A stretch of DNA of 46,847 bases from CAYILR01 sp964364175 (GTDB lineage Bacteria; Bdellovibrionota; UBA1018). Both the position numbers and the translations under genes were made by a program. A model generated the notes under the pieces. That model worked only from the letters and a program-made list of their open reading frames with translations. It ran no database searches and was not told the DNA's origin. Of the stretch, positions 15,956 through 24,436 are shown one piece after another; position 1 is the stretch's first letter, and every line of letters starts with the position of its first letter. The stretch lies in assembly GCA_964364175.1 (NCBI GenBank), contig CAYILR010000036.1, positions 1 through 46,847 on the forward strand. Reading direction: 5' to 3'.

Positions 15956-17119
15956 ATGAAATTAATCTGCATTTCCCACTGGCGTTTCCCTTCGGAGAAG
16001 ACCATGGCGCCATACATGATGCGTGTGCTGGAGGCGTTTGCCAAAGATGGCATAGATGTTGAATTATGGGCGCCGCGCCGGCAGAACTCGCATGATCTCG
16101 CACATACAGACCCTTTCGAATATCACTTAATCGAGCGTAACTTTAAAATAAGTAAGCTTCCTGTGATAGATATAATGCCGCAATCTGCAGGCAGGTTTGG
16201 GTTTTTCCTTATGCTTGGGAGCTTTATAGTGTCGGTGTTTTTTAAGATGCTTTTTATGCGCGGACGTAAAGACGTTGTGTTTTATTTCTTTGATCTGCGT
16301 GATGCAATTGCCGCACATTTGTTGAGCAATAAGACGTTCTGCGAAATCCATATGTATTATCGCAGTAGCTTCGACGCTATTAATAGGCGTGGACTAAGAA
16401 GAATGTCTGGAATTATTGCAGCCACCAAACCTCTACAGACAGAGATAATGCGCGAGTATCGGGTGCACAAAGAAAAGATTCTTTATGCGCCATGTGGTGT
16501 CAATTTTGAACGTTTTGGGCTCGATATGCCAAAGCAAGAGGCGCGCGATACTCTAGGCCTTTCGCAGGACGAGAAGATAGTGTTGTATGTCGGTCATTTA
16601 TTTGAAGTCAAGGGCGTCAACGTTCTTTTTGATGCACATCCGAATTTGCACGCCGATGAGAAGATATATTTTGTCGGAGGAACCGATGAGGATATAGAAA
16701 ACTTCAGAAAAAAATGGGTTAGTGCCGGATCTCCAAAAAATATAGTCATTGTAGGACGTAAACCTCATGGAGATGTACCTACTTGGTTGCGCGCCGCCGA
16801 TGTTCTGGTCATACCAAACACCGCCAAAGAGGCCGCCGGTTCTATAGAATCATCTCCGTCTAAGCTTATTGAGTATATGGCGTCTGGCAGGCCTATAGTG
16901 GCTTCAGATGTGCCTGGCATACGCGACGTGTTGGATTTGGATAGCGGATTTTTTTGCAAGCCTGACAATGCGGCGGATTTAAGCCGTGCTATAGGCGAGG
17001 CTTTACGCGACCCAAATGAGGTTTTTCTTAGGGCACAACGCGCCAGGCAGGCTGCGCGCGCTCTTGGGTGGGACGCTCGCGCGCAGAAAATAAAAGATTT
17101 TATAATCTCGCATTCATAG
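15956..17119 (+). CDS. Glycosyltransferase family 4
   Basis: A 387-residue GT-B transferase from ATG 15956 (MKLICISHWRFPSEKTMAPY). A GTG at 15911 is open but would overlap the GT2 gene and add an unrelated leader. The N-domain contains SFIVSVFFKMLFMRGRKDVVF, possibly membrane-associating. The C-domain has VLYVGHLFEVKGVNVLFDA, YFVGGTDEDIENF and LIEYMASGRPIVASDVPG, with AAGSIESSPSKLIEYM in the donor-binding loop. The donor is unidentified. It is followed after 3 bases by the FkbM-GT9 fusion. Confidence 0.9.
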   Translation: MKLICISHWRFPSEKTMAPYMMRVLEAFAKDGIDVELWAPRRQNSHDLAHTDPFEYHLIERNFKISKLPVIDIMPQSAGRFGFFLMLGSFIVSVFFKMLFMRGRKDVVFYFFDLRDAIAAHLLSNKTFCEIHMYYRSSFDAINRRGLRRMSGIIAATKPLQTEIMREYRVHKEKILYAPCGVNFERFGLDMPKQEARDTLGLSQDEKIVLYVGHLFEVKGVNVLFDAHPNLHADEKIYFVGGTDEDIENFRKKWVSAGSPKNIVIVGRKPHGDVPTWLRAADVLVIPNTAKEAAGSIESSPSKLIEYMASGRPIVASDVPGIRDVLDLDSGFFCKPDNAADLSRAIGEALRDPNEVFLRAQRARQAARALGWDARAQKIKDFIISHS

Positions 17120-17122
17120 AGT

Positions 17123-18955
17123 ATGCAAGATTTTTGTTGTATAGAGACGAAGTACGGGCCAATCTATATTGACTCAGAGCGCGACAAAAAAATGGCAACG
17201 GCTTTACAGCGGGGCGAGTACCCTCATGAAGTTTTACTTGAAGTGGCGCGCAGTTTTGTACGCAACGGCGATACTGTAATTGATATAGGGGCGCATGTCG
17301 GTACTTTTGCAATACCTATCGCGGCGGTGGCTGGCAAGACTATTGTGTTTGAACCGTCTCCGGAGAATGCCGCGCTTTTGTCGCGCAATGCTACAGAAAA
17401 TAAAGTGGCTCTTCAGATAGTAAATAAAGCACTAGGCAGAGAAGCCGGTAAAGGAAGGCTCGTTGTCCGCAATGCATCGAACTCAGGAGCAAATACGCTT
17501 ATGAGCGGCGGCGATATCCCTATTGTTATGCTAGACAACGAGATCGAACATGCCGACTTTATCAAAATGGATGTCGAAGGTATGGAGCTTGAGGTGCTGC
17601 TTGGCGGTTCAAAATTGATACATAGGTCACGACCTGTTGTTCTGTTTGAAGTAAACTTGTCGCAGCTTCGCGCACACGGGGTATCGCCGCGCGCTCTGGA
17701 GAGGTTTTTTACAAAACGTGGTTATCGTATTTTTGTTCCTCTTGAGGGAAAAAATATTGAACTTGCGCGAGTCCGCAGTGCAACGTTTCTTACTGCCCTG
17801 ATAGCTCCCTATGCGTGGCTTTTCTTTAAGGAGAGTGCGCCTTTTGACCTTGTCGCTGTACCAAAGGAACGTCCTTTATCAATAAAGAATTCAAGTTTTA
17901 TGTCCGCTATTATATATATGATTAAGAACAACTTTTTGTTGAAAGTCCGACGTCTGCGCTTTTTGTTTTATACCGGCGCATATATGGTAAAGAGTGTTCT
18001 TACTTTCCGCGCGTCCTCGATAGGCGACTGCCTGATGGGGAAGTATCTGCTGGAGAATATCCGCGCCGCGCGCCCCGGCGCGCGCTGTTCGCTCGCGGTC
18101 TCGAGTCGTACCGCCATGGTGCGCGATCTGTTTGCCGCGTACCCATGGATTGAAGTTTTGGAGGTTAATAAAAATCCGTTATCGCTCGCGCGTTTTTTTG
18201 CGCGCGGACAGCAGGATATTGTTGTGACCCCCTACACCGGAGGAGTGTTTGGTATCCTGCCTAAACTTACTGCGCGCCTTTCTGCAAAAAAACTCATCGG
18301 CTACAGCGACTCCTCCCCGTTCAACCGTTTTTTGTATACAAAACTTATTCCGCTGGTCGGCCGCTCGCGCGCGCCGCGACTGCTTGAGTGCGATGTGCTC
18401 GCGGCGGCGGGAATTCCTGTCGCTGTTACACAGTCATCGTTTGAATATCTGCCGCAGCCGCAGCTTTTGCCGAGACTTGGATTACAGGAAAAAAACTACG
18501 TCGTACTGCATCTCTTTTCCGGTGGTAATGCACGCGGACTTTCTCCGGATAAAAAAATGGAGCTTATCAATGCTTTGGCTAAAACACTTTTGATGCCGCT
18601 GGTGCTCACCGGAACCGAAAAAGAAACCATGAGCCTCGGCGCATTACCGCTCAGTGTGCGTGTTGTGCACACCACACTGCAAGAACTTGCGCATCTTATA
18701 GACCACGCGGCCGGCATGGTGTCGCTCGATACCGGCGCGGCGCATATTGCGGCGCACCTGCGGAAACCTCTGGTTGTTTTGGCGAGTTGCGTAGGGGTGC
18801 AGTGGTGGTCAAAGGATATGTATGGAGAGGGCATGCCGACCAAACTTTTTACCCGCTTGGATGTTTGCAAAGAGGGCCACGACTACTCCGGTTATGCGCC
18901 CTGCCTTGACGCGATAGATATGGACGCCGTCGCGGCCGCCGCCGCTATGATATAA
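17123..18955 (+). CDS. FkbM-type methyltransferase fused to a GT9 glycosyltransferase
   Basis: A 610-residue two-domain protein. Residues 1-250 form an FkbM-family SAM methyltransferase (motif I VIDIGAHVGTF at 52-62, FEPSPENAALL at 76-86, FIKMDVEGMELEVL at 147-159, ending FDLVAVPKERP). FkbM enzymes usually O-methylate. After a basic-hydrophobic linker (about 255-289), residues 290-610 form a GT9 heptosyltransferase-like domain (LTFRASSIGDCLMGKYLL at 293-310, VLHLFSGGNARGLSPDKK, SLDTGAAHIAAHLRKPLVVL). The frame is continuous with no internal frameshift sign. Base composition shifts by eye from AT-rich to GC-rich close to codon 290, exactly at the domain junction. Activities are inferred from family; acceptor and donor are unknown. 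Confidence 0.85.
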   Translation: MQDFCCIETKYGPIYIDSERDKKMATALQRGEYPHEVLLEVARSFVRNGDTVIDIGAHVGTFAIPIAAVAGKTIVFEPSPENAALLSRNATENKVALQIVNKALGREAGKGRLVVRNASNSGANTLMSGGDIPIVMLDNEIEHADFIKMDVEGMELEVLLGGSKLIHRSRPVVLFEVNLSQLRAHGVSPRALERFFTKRGYRIFVPLEGKNIELARVRSATFLTALIAPYAWLFFKESAPFDLVAVPKERPLSIKNSSFMSAIIYMIKNNFLLKVRRLRFLFYTGAYMVKSVLTFRASSIGDCLMGKYLLENIRAARPGARCSLAVSSRTAMVRDLFAAYPWIEVLEVNKNPLSLARFFARGQQDIVVTPYTGGVFGILPKLTARLSAKKLIGYSDSSPFNRFLYTKLIPLVGRSRAPRLLECDVLAAAGIPVAVTQSSFEYLPQPQLLPRLGLQEKNYVVLHLFSGGNARGLSPDKKMELINALAKTLLMPLVLTGTEKETMSLGALPLSVRVVHTTLQELAHLIDHAAGMVSLDTGAAHIAAHLRKPLVVLASCVGVQWWSKDMYGEGMPTKLFTRLDVCKEGHDYSGYAPCLDAIDMDAVAAAAAMI

Positions 18956-18956
18956 C
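18948..18956 (+). promoter_or_regulatory. Candidate extended -10 promoter
   Basis: TGA-TATAAC overlaps the last codons and stop of the fusion gene and ends 8 bases before ATG 18965. Initiation about 7 bases downstream would give an almost leaderless transcript. No -35 is visible. Support is positional only. Confidence 0.3.
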
Positions 18957-18964
18957 GAGTACCC

Positions 18965-20818
18965 ATGGAACGCGCCCGCACAAAAAAGCTATTCATCGCC
19001 TATGACCTCGAGCATATCGAGGAGGCTGTTGAGCACGCATCTGCGGGCGCAGAGGTGCTCGCGGTCAACTTGTGGGTCGAGCGCGCGCTGCGGCGCCGCG
19101 GAGTCGCCGTGCATTCCTATGCCGGGTGCCGTCGGCCGGAAACGGATGAAGCACCGCTTGTAGAGGCGGCGCAGACCGCCGCGCGGGAGTGGTATCGCGT
19201 CCCGGCGATGCGTTTTTTTGAGCATAAAGGCATTCCGCTCGGCGAGGCGCTCGAGCCGGCGCTTGTAGCATACCTTGGGCGCTTTGCGTACTACCGGGCG
19301 CTTTTTGAACGCGCGCTCGACGCTTATCCGGGGATGGGGCTCATCGTCCCGTATCCGCGCGCGGCGGTATCGCCTGCATCCGGTCCGCTGACGCACTTGG
19401 AGGCGCGGGTCGCGGCGGACGCGGCGGGAATGGTTGCCGCCGCGCGCGGAGTCTCTTTTGATACGTTCGGCAAGCCGCCGGTGCCGCCCGGGCGGAGTGC
19501 GGGCTCGCGCCTAAAATCCGCCGCCGCGGCGCTGTATAACGCGGCGGTATGGTTCGCGCCGCGCCGCAAGTTAAAAGTCTACGTAACCGATTATTGGCAT
19601 CATATCGCGCCGTATGCCGAGCATGCGCAGGATGTCGAGCTGGTGCTGATGGACCGCGACGAGTTGCGGCATATACCTTGGCGGCAGATATGGAAGCACC
19701 GCGTGCGACTCGCGCATCCGCGCGACTCTGTCAGCTCCCGGGCAAAAGACATCGCGGCGCGCGCGGCGGAGAGCTTCCGCGCGCAGTGGCACGCCGCCCG
19801 CGAGGTACTTGCGCAGCACGAGGCGTTTGCCGCCGGTTGGGCGCAACTCGAGCCGGCGCTCGAGCATTTGGTGTGCGCGCATGCCGGCCGCGTGGTCGAG
19901 GATATTGAGGCGATAGAGGAGCTACTCGTGCGCGAGCGGCCCGACAAAATACTTTTGCGCGTCTCGGTCAGCCGCTACCAACATCACTTTTTTGTGCTGG
20001 CTCGCGTGGCGCGCCGGCTCGGCATTCCCTCCATAGAAATTCAGCACGCGGGTGCTCATGTCGACCCCCGTTCGGTGTACTCCCGGCTTGAAGCGGATTA
20101 TCTCGCTTCCTACGGGCCGTATGTGCGGGAGTGGTACGAGCGCTTGGGCGTTGCGGGCGGGAGGATACTCACTGTCGGTTCGCCGCGGTTTGACCGCTGT
20201 CTTAAGGAGCGGGAGGATGCACGCGCGCGCGGCGCGCGTGTGCTGAAGAGCGCCGGGCTCGACCTAAACCTGCCGGTACTTTTGGCGGCGGTGCCCGGCG
20301 AGGGCTACGCCGCGCAGAGTGACTCGTACGCATTTGCAGACTTCTTCCGGACGGTGCGCGCGGCGCAAGAGCGCGTGCCGGGCATGCAAGTTGTTTTAAA
20401 GTTTCGCCCAGGCGAGCGCAATCCCGAGCCGCGGCACCTGGTGCAAGAGCTCTTCGGCGAAAGTGCGGTGTGCATGGATAAAGAAAACCTCTTCGACCTT
20501 TTGTGCGCCAGTAGCGCGGCAATGTGCGGCAACTCTACGGTAATCTACGAGGCTCTGCTCGCCGGAGTGCCGCTCGTGCTCCATCCATGGCGGCGCTCGG
20601 ACACTTATCATGCGCAGATGTACGCGCCCGCCGCGCCTATCGCGTATAGCGTTCAGGAGCTTGAGACGGAGGTAGGCAAGATATTTGGCGATGAGGCGTA
20701 CCGCGCACAGCTTGTCGCTCGGCAAAAATTATTTCTCACCGGTTACGCGCTCGACGGACACTCCTCCGAGCGGCTTGCCGCGCTCTTGGAGGCGCCTCTG
20801 ACGCCGCGTCCGCTTTAA
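18965..20818 (+). CDS. Capsule/CDP-glycerol-transferase-like GT-B protein
   Basis: A 617-residue, Ala/Arg-rich protein with no clear membrane segment. The C-terminal half (about 300-600) has the layout of capsule-type GT-B enzymes: PDKILLRVSVSRYQHHFFVL, SIEIQHAGAHVDPRS (acceptor-side loop), LTVGSPRFDR, VVLKFRPGERNPEPRHL (basic phosphate-binding motif) and GNSTVIYEALLAGVPLVLHPW, like the C-terminal signature of CDP-glycerol glycerophosphotransferases and polysialyltransferase-like proteins. The N-terminal half (1-290) I do not recognise. Role in surface polymer assembly is likely from neighbours; the exact reaction is not. The GC content is high. Confidence 0.6.
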   Translation: MERARTKKLFIAYDLEHIEEAVEHASAGAEVLAVNLWVERALRRRGVAVHSYAGCRRPETDEAPLVEAAQTAAREWYRVPAMRFFEHKGIPLGEALEPALVAYLGRFAYYRALFERALDAYPGMGLIVPYPRAAVSPASGPLTHLEARVAADAAGMVAAARGVSFDTFGKPPVPPGRSAGSRLKSAAAALYNAAVWFAPRRKLKVYVTDYWHHIAPYAEHAQDVELVLMDRDELRHIPWRQIWKHRVRLAHPRDSVSSRAKDIAARAAESFRAQWHAAREVLAQHEAFAAGWAQLEPALEHLVCAHAGRVVEDIEAIEELLVRERPDKILLRVSVSRYQHHFFVLARVARRLGIPSIEIQHAGAHVDPRSVYSRLEADYLASYGPYVREWYERLGVAGGRILTVGSPRFDRCLKEREDARARGARVLKSAGLDLNLPVLLAAVPGEGYAAQSDSYAFADFFRTVRAAQERVPGMQVVLKFRPGERNPEPRHLVQELFGESAVCMDKENLFDLLCASSAAMCGNSTVIYEALLAGVPLVLHPWRRSDTYHAQMYAPAAPIAYSVQELETEVGKIFGDEAYRAQLVARQKLFLTGYALDGHSSERLAALLEAPLTPRPL

Positions 20819-20834
20819 GGCATACTATCCTTAT

Positions 20835-21911
20835 ATGGCTTCCTTTATCGCGCGGGACATAGCAGATATACCGGACGCGCCGGCGCTGTGGAAAACGCTC
20901 GTGGACTCCTCGCCGCTGGCAGGACTTTGGCACACATGGCATTGGCATAAATACATCCTTGCCGCCGCGGAACCGTTTAAGCCGGAGGAGCGCTCTTTCT
21001 TTATATACGAGGATGAGAAGCCGGTCGGGCTCTGCCCGCTCCTTATACAGCGCCGCGTCCGCGGCGACGAGGAGTGGATTGAGGCGGCTTACAATACCGG
21101 CCTCTTGCCGTGGCCGGTTACGAATTCGCCGGAAGCGGAGGACTTTGCCTTTGCCGAGCTTGAGCGCCGCGCCCGCACGGCAGGCGCGGCGCATATCGCC
21201 CTGCAGCTCTACCCCGAGACCCCGCTTGAAGACGAGACGGCCCGCGTGGAGCGCGTGGGCAGGGTCCACCGTTATATAGGCTCGGAGGGTCACCTGCAAG
21301 TAGTGGAGGTGGTCGGCGCGAAAGGGCGCGCGCGCGAGCGTTTTGTGCGCTATGACAAAAAGTACGCCCCGCTTTTTGAATTTGATGTACTTGCGGGTGC
21401 GACGGTAGATGCCGATACGGAAGAGACATACTTTAAACTTCATGTGCTCGATGCCGGCAAGCAGACCCGCTCGCGCGAGAGCTATGCCCGGCAGGCCGAT
21501 CTGGCCCGCGCGGGCGAGGCGTTTTTTGTGCGCGCACAGCACAAAGAGAGCGGAGAAATTGCGGGGATGTTGTTAGTGTCGCTCAACAAAGAAGCGGCGT
21601 TTGATAACTCAGTAGCTATTGACCCGCGTTTTGCCGACCAATATGTCGGGCATGCACTACGCTTCCGCGCACTGGAGGAACTCGAGCGTCTTGGAGTAAA
21701 GCGCTTTGAGATGCCGCTGTATGTATGGCCGCCATCCATCTTCCATATCCCCGGCGCGAAAGAGCTCAACATCGCGCACTTTAAAGAAGGATTTTCCCGC
21801 GGCAACTCGCGTGCGGTGTGGCGGGTCGAAAAATTTCTCGATGGAGAATGCCTGCATAATTACTTGGAGGAGCGCGAGCGTTCCCTAAAAGAATTTTTTC
21901 TGTTAGGCTAA
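20835..21911 (+). CDS. FemAB/GNAT-like acyltransferase
   Basis: A 358-residue protein resembling the FemAB or acetyltransferase_6 type: an N-terminal half with LAGLWHTWHWHKYILAAAEP and ERSFFIYEDEKPVGLCPLL, and a second half with YVGHALRFRALEELERLGVKR and FEMPLYVWP. Such proteins acylate or aminoacylate amino sugars or peptidoglycan stems using acyl-CoA or aminoacyl-tRNA. Here an N-acylation of an amino sugar is plausible, given the nonulosonate-type genes downstream. No acyl-CoA loop can be identified with confidence. A second, shorter relative lies at 23512-24372, and the pair brackets a methyltransferase and a PLP protein. Confidence 0.58.
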   Translation: MASFIARDIADIPDAPALWKTLVDSSPLAGLWHTWHWHKYILAAAEPFKPEERSFFIYEDEKPVGLCPLLIQRRVRGDEEWIEAAYNTGLLPWPVTNSPEAEDFAFAELERRARTAGAAHIALQLYPETPLEDETARVERVGRVHRYIGSEGHLQVVEVVGAKGRARERFVRYDKKYAPLFEFDVLAGATVDADTEETYFKLHVLDAGKQTRSRESYARQADLARAGEAFFVRAQHKESGEIAGMLLVSLNKEAAFDNSVAIDPRFADQYVGHALRFRALEELERLGVKRFEMPLYVWPPSIFHIPGAKELNIAHFKEGFSRGNSRAVWRVEKFLDGECLHNYLEERERSLKEFFLLG

Positions 21912-21918
21912 TCTCTCT

Positions 21919-22623
21919 ATGGAAAAAAAGCTGGATAACCTTGAATTCGAGAAGCATTTTAAGGCGAGGGGATTCGCCTCCCAGCGTCGCTATCCCAATG
22001 AGCCGATGGTGCAGTTTTTGGCTGAGCACTATTTTCCCTTATCTCCCGCATTGCGCAAAAAAACACGGATATTAGAGGTCGGCTGCGGAAGCGGCGCCAA
22101 CCTTTGGGTTATTGCCCGCGAAGGCTTTGACGCGTACGGCATCGATATTGCCAAAAGCGCTTTGCCGCTAGCGAAACAAATGCTCCGTGGTTACGGCACA
22201 AGCGCGAAGCTGCAAGTGGGGAATATGCGCTCGCTCCCGTACGCAAACAATTTTTTTGATGCAGTGATCGACGTGCTGTCGATAGAACACACTACGCTTA
22301 AAGGACACGAGCAGGCGTTTGCGGAAATATTCCGCACCCTTAAGCCCGGAGGCAGATTCTTCAGTTGGCACCTTGGCGCGGAGAGCGTCAACTTTAAGAA
22401 AGGAGGCGGCAAAAAGCTGGACCGTTACACAACCGACGATACTCCTAATCAAGACGTTCCCTATCCGAACAACGGCACCACCTGTTTTTTGACCGCGCCG
22501 CTCGCAAGAAAGATGCTCAAAGCGGCGGGATTTGCTCATGTCCGCATCGAAAGGGTAATGCGCACGTATAAAGAAATGACGCAGGAGGTCGAATACTTTG
22601 CCATCTCCGCGCGTAAACCATGA
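21919..22623 (+). CDS. Class I SAM-dependent methyltransferase
   Basis: A 234-residue methyltransferase: motif I ILEVGCGSGANLWVIA, the acidic end of strand 2 in YGIDIAKSAL, NMRSLPYANNFFDAVIDVLS (motif II region) and RTLKPGGRFFSWHLG (motif III). It belongs to the Methyltransf_11/25 type. It lies 7 bases after the acyltransferase and overlaps the PLP protein by 4 bases (ATGA), so these three probably act on the same residue or intermediate. Target is unknown. Confidence 0.87.
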   Translation: MEKKLDNLEFEKHFKARGFASQRRYPNEPMVQFLAEHYFPLSPALRKKTRILEVGCGSGANLWVIAREGFDAYGIDIAKSALPLAKQMLRGYGTSAKLQVGNMRSLPYANNFFDAVIDVLSIEHTTLKGHEQAFAEIFRTLKPGGRFFSWHLGAESVNFKKGGGKKLDRYTTDDTPNQDVPYPNNGTTCFLTAPLARKMLKAAGFAHVRIERVMRTYKEMTQEVEYFAISARKP

Positions 22624-23507
22624 GCCTATTTCCCAAAAATACGCAGTACGTTTTTGCGGGCAAGTCCGCCATCGCGCTTATCCTGCGCTATCTGCGCGAG
22701 CGAGACATGCTGAAGAATAAAAGTGAGCAGGTGCTCGTGCCGGAGTGGCTGGGCACGTGGGTGTACATGATCATGCACAACTACTGCTTTCCGACGACGA
22801 CCATGAACAAAAAAGTGCGCGCGATGATGGTGTACCACCAGTGGGGCTTCCCGCAAAAAATGGAGGCGATACAAAAGTTCGCGCGCAAACACAATCTTTT
22901 TTTGATAGAGGATTGCGCGCACGCCATTAAAAGTACGTACCGCGGCAAGTGGCTCGGGAGCTTTGGCGACGCGGCGGTATGGAGCCTGTCGAAGTTCTTT
23001 GATACGCCGGCGGGCGGGGCGCTCTACACCAAGGATAAAAAGCTCCGGAAGTCCGTTACCGCGGCGATCCGCGCAAGTGACCTGAATACTGAGCGGGAGG
23101 CCTTGCGCAGCCTGCGGAAGGGAGACGCCGCGCGCGCGTATGCCGTGTATGACCGGTTGGCGCGGATGCCGCAAGGCGCCCGCGCGGCTATTAAGGAGAG
23201 CGAGTTGGAGAAACGCCGGCGTAACTTCGAGCATCTGCGCGAAGCGCTGTGGGGTAAGCAAGAAGAAAAACTGCTGAAAGACAGCGAGGTCGTGCCATGG
23301 ATGATGCCGCTCTTTGCCGGCAGTTCCAATAAAAAAATAGCCGCGGCTCTGCAAAAAGCCGGGTTTGAGAGCGGAGTGTATCACTTCGACATCAACCGCA
23401 ATATGCTCCAACCCCGCTTTGTGGAGTGCGCGGCGCTCCCGTGCCACCAGCACCTCAGCCAAAAAGACATCCAAAAAATTATTAGGATTGTACGTCGTGC
23501 AAAATAG
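22620..23507 (+). CDS. Shortened DegT/DnrJ/EryC1/StrS-like PLP protein
   Basis: A 295-residue homologue of sugar aminotransferases, which usually have 360-420 residues. It keeps LIEDCAHAIKSTYRGKWLGS (Asp98 for the pyridine nitrogen) and VWSLSKFFDTPAGGALYT (Lys125, the PLP Schiff-base Lys). The segment between the substrate-loop region and the Asp is much shorter than usual: YCFPTTTMNKKVRAMMVYHQWGF occupies what is normally about twice that length. The N-terminal LVPEWLGTWVY replaces the standard DEVIVPxxTF block. It may be a genuine but specialised transaminase or a regulatory paralogue. It overlaps the methyltransferase start-to-stop by 4 bases. Confidence 0.68.
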   Translation: MSLFPKNTQYVFAGKSAIALILRYLRERDMLKNKSEQVLVPEWLGTWVYMIMHNYCFPTTTMNKKVRAMMVYHQWGFPQKMEAIQKFARKHNLFLIEDCAHAIKSTYRGKWLGSFGDAAVWSLSKFFDTPAGGALYTKDKKLRKSVTAAIRASDLNTEREALRSLRKGDAARAYAVYDRLARMPQGARAAIKESELEKRRRNFEHLREALWGKQEEKLLKDSEVVPWMMPLFAGSSNKKIAAALQKAGFESGVYHFDINRNMLQPRFVECAALPCHQHLSQKDIQKIIRIVRRAK

Positions 23508-23511
23508 TGCC

Positions 23512-24372
23512 ATGGAGATTGTCGGACACGAGGAGATAGGAGATAAAAAGTGGGATGCTTTTTGCGACGCGTCGCCGCAGGCGTGGCTGCGGCACACCAC
23601 CCGCGGCCGTAAAGGAGCGTTGGCACTTAACCCAGACAACGAGGATCATTCCTTCGGGGTGATGCGGGGCGATACTCTCGTTGCCGTCGCGCCGCTTGTT
23701 ACGCAGCCCCTTGGCGAGGGAGAGCGCGAGTTTGCTTTTAGCATCAATACGCGTCTTTCCGACACGCACAGCCTACCCACACCGATGCCGGCAGGAGAAC
23801 CTGCGTTGGTCGAGTTGTGCATGCAGGAGATAGACCGCTGCGCCAAAAAGCACGGCATTGCGCGTACCCGGATGTTCATCGATCCGCTGACGGTGGTCCC
23901 CGCCGCAAATCCTCTGCTCGCTTTCGGCTACAAGGACCACAGCATCACGACGAGTGTCGTGGACCTGCAGGCGGAGGAAGCAACTATTCTTGCGCGCATG
24001 AACAAGGGTCACCGGCTCGATATCGCGTTTGCAGAGCGGCAGAACTATGGCGTGAACGTAGAGAGCGACGCCGCCGGCTTGCATGCTTTTTTAAATCACG
24101 GAGGCAAAACCGTCGCCAACGTGTTTGCGCTCGCCTACAAGCGCAGCGCTTATTACGGCAGATCCAAAATGGAGCCGGAGGCGCGCGCATTGCGCGGCGC
24201 CGGACAGATTTTGCAATGGCGCATTATGCAGGAGCTCAAGCGCCGGGGGTTTGAGCGCTATGACATGGGCTGGCAGACCGGCTCTACGCCCAAAGAGGCT
24301 GCCATCGCGGACTTTAAGCGGCACTTCGGCGGCGACCCGGTGCCTCTTTGGATGGGCATAAAGACGTATTGA
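23512..24372 (+). CDS. FemAB/GNAT-like acyltransferase
   Basis: A 286-residue protein from ATG 23512; a longer open frame reaching into the PLP gene is not supported. Key segments are DASPQAWLRHTTRGRKGALA, DTLVAVAPLVTQPL, LARMNKGHRLDIAFAER, FALAYKRSAYYGRSKMEP and FERYDMGWQTGSTPKEAAIADFKRHFGG cut in parts. The last is like the C-terminal block of FemAB-type acyltransferases (xYDxGxxxxxxxxxIxxFKxxFGG). Function is probably N- or O-acylation of a glycan component. It ends region 4; a 64-base gap with a promoter follows. Confidence 0.62.
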   Translation: MEIVGHEEIGDKKWDAFCDASPQAWLRHTTRGRKGALALNPDNEDHSFGVMRGDTLVAVAPLVTQPLGEGEREFAFSINTRLSDTHSLPTPMPAGEPALVELCMQEIDRCAKKHGIARTRMFIDPLTVVPAANPLLAFGYKDHSITTSVVDLQAEEATILARMNKGHRLDIAFAERQNYGVNVESDAAGLHAFLNHGGKTVANVFALAYKRSAYYGRSKMEPEARALRGAGQILQWRIMQELKRRGFERYDMGWQTGSTPKEAAIADFKRHFGGDPVPLWMGIKTY

Positions 24373-24398
24373 CCGCCAAGCAACTATTGCGTCCTGTC

Positions 24399-24427
24399 TT
24401 GAGTTTTAAGGCTATGCATACTACAAT
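24399..24427 (+). promoter_or_regulatory. Probable sigma-70-type promoter for the nonulosonate-like operon
   Basis: TTGAGT (24399-24404) and TACAAT (24422-24427) are separated by exactly 17 bases in the 64-base gap before the pseB-like gene. Each hexamer matches consensus at 5 of 6 positions. The -10 ends 9 bases before ATG 24437, so a transcript starting about 7 bases downstream would have a leader of only a few bases. No Shine-Dalgarno is present. This is the best promoter in the window. Confidence 0.6.
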
Positions 24428-24436
24428 GCCGCGGCT

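Noticed and set aside
23365..23511. Extended N terminus for the second acyltransferase
   Set aside because: It would overlap the PLP gene by over 140 bases in another frame; ATG 23512 directly after that stop fits better.
22626..23639. Minus-strand open frame of 337 codons
   Set aside because: It lies opposite the DegT-like and acyltransferase genes, has no recognisable motif and crosses a gene boundary.
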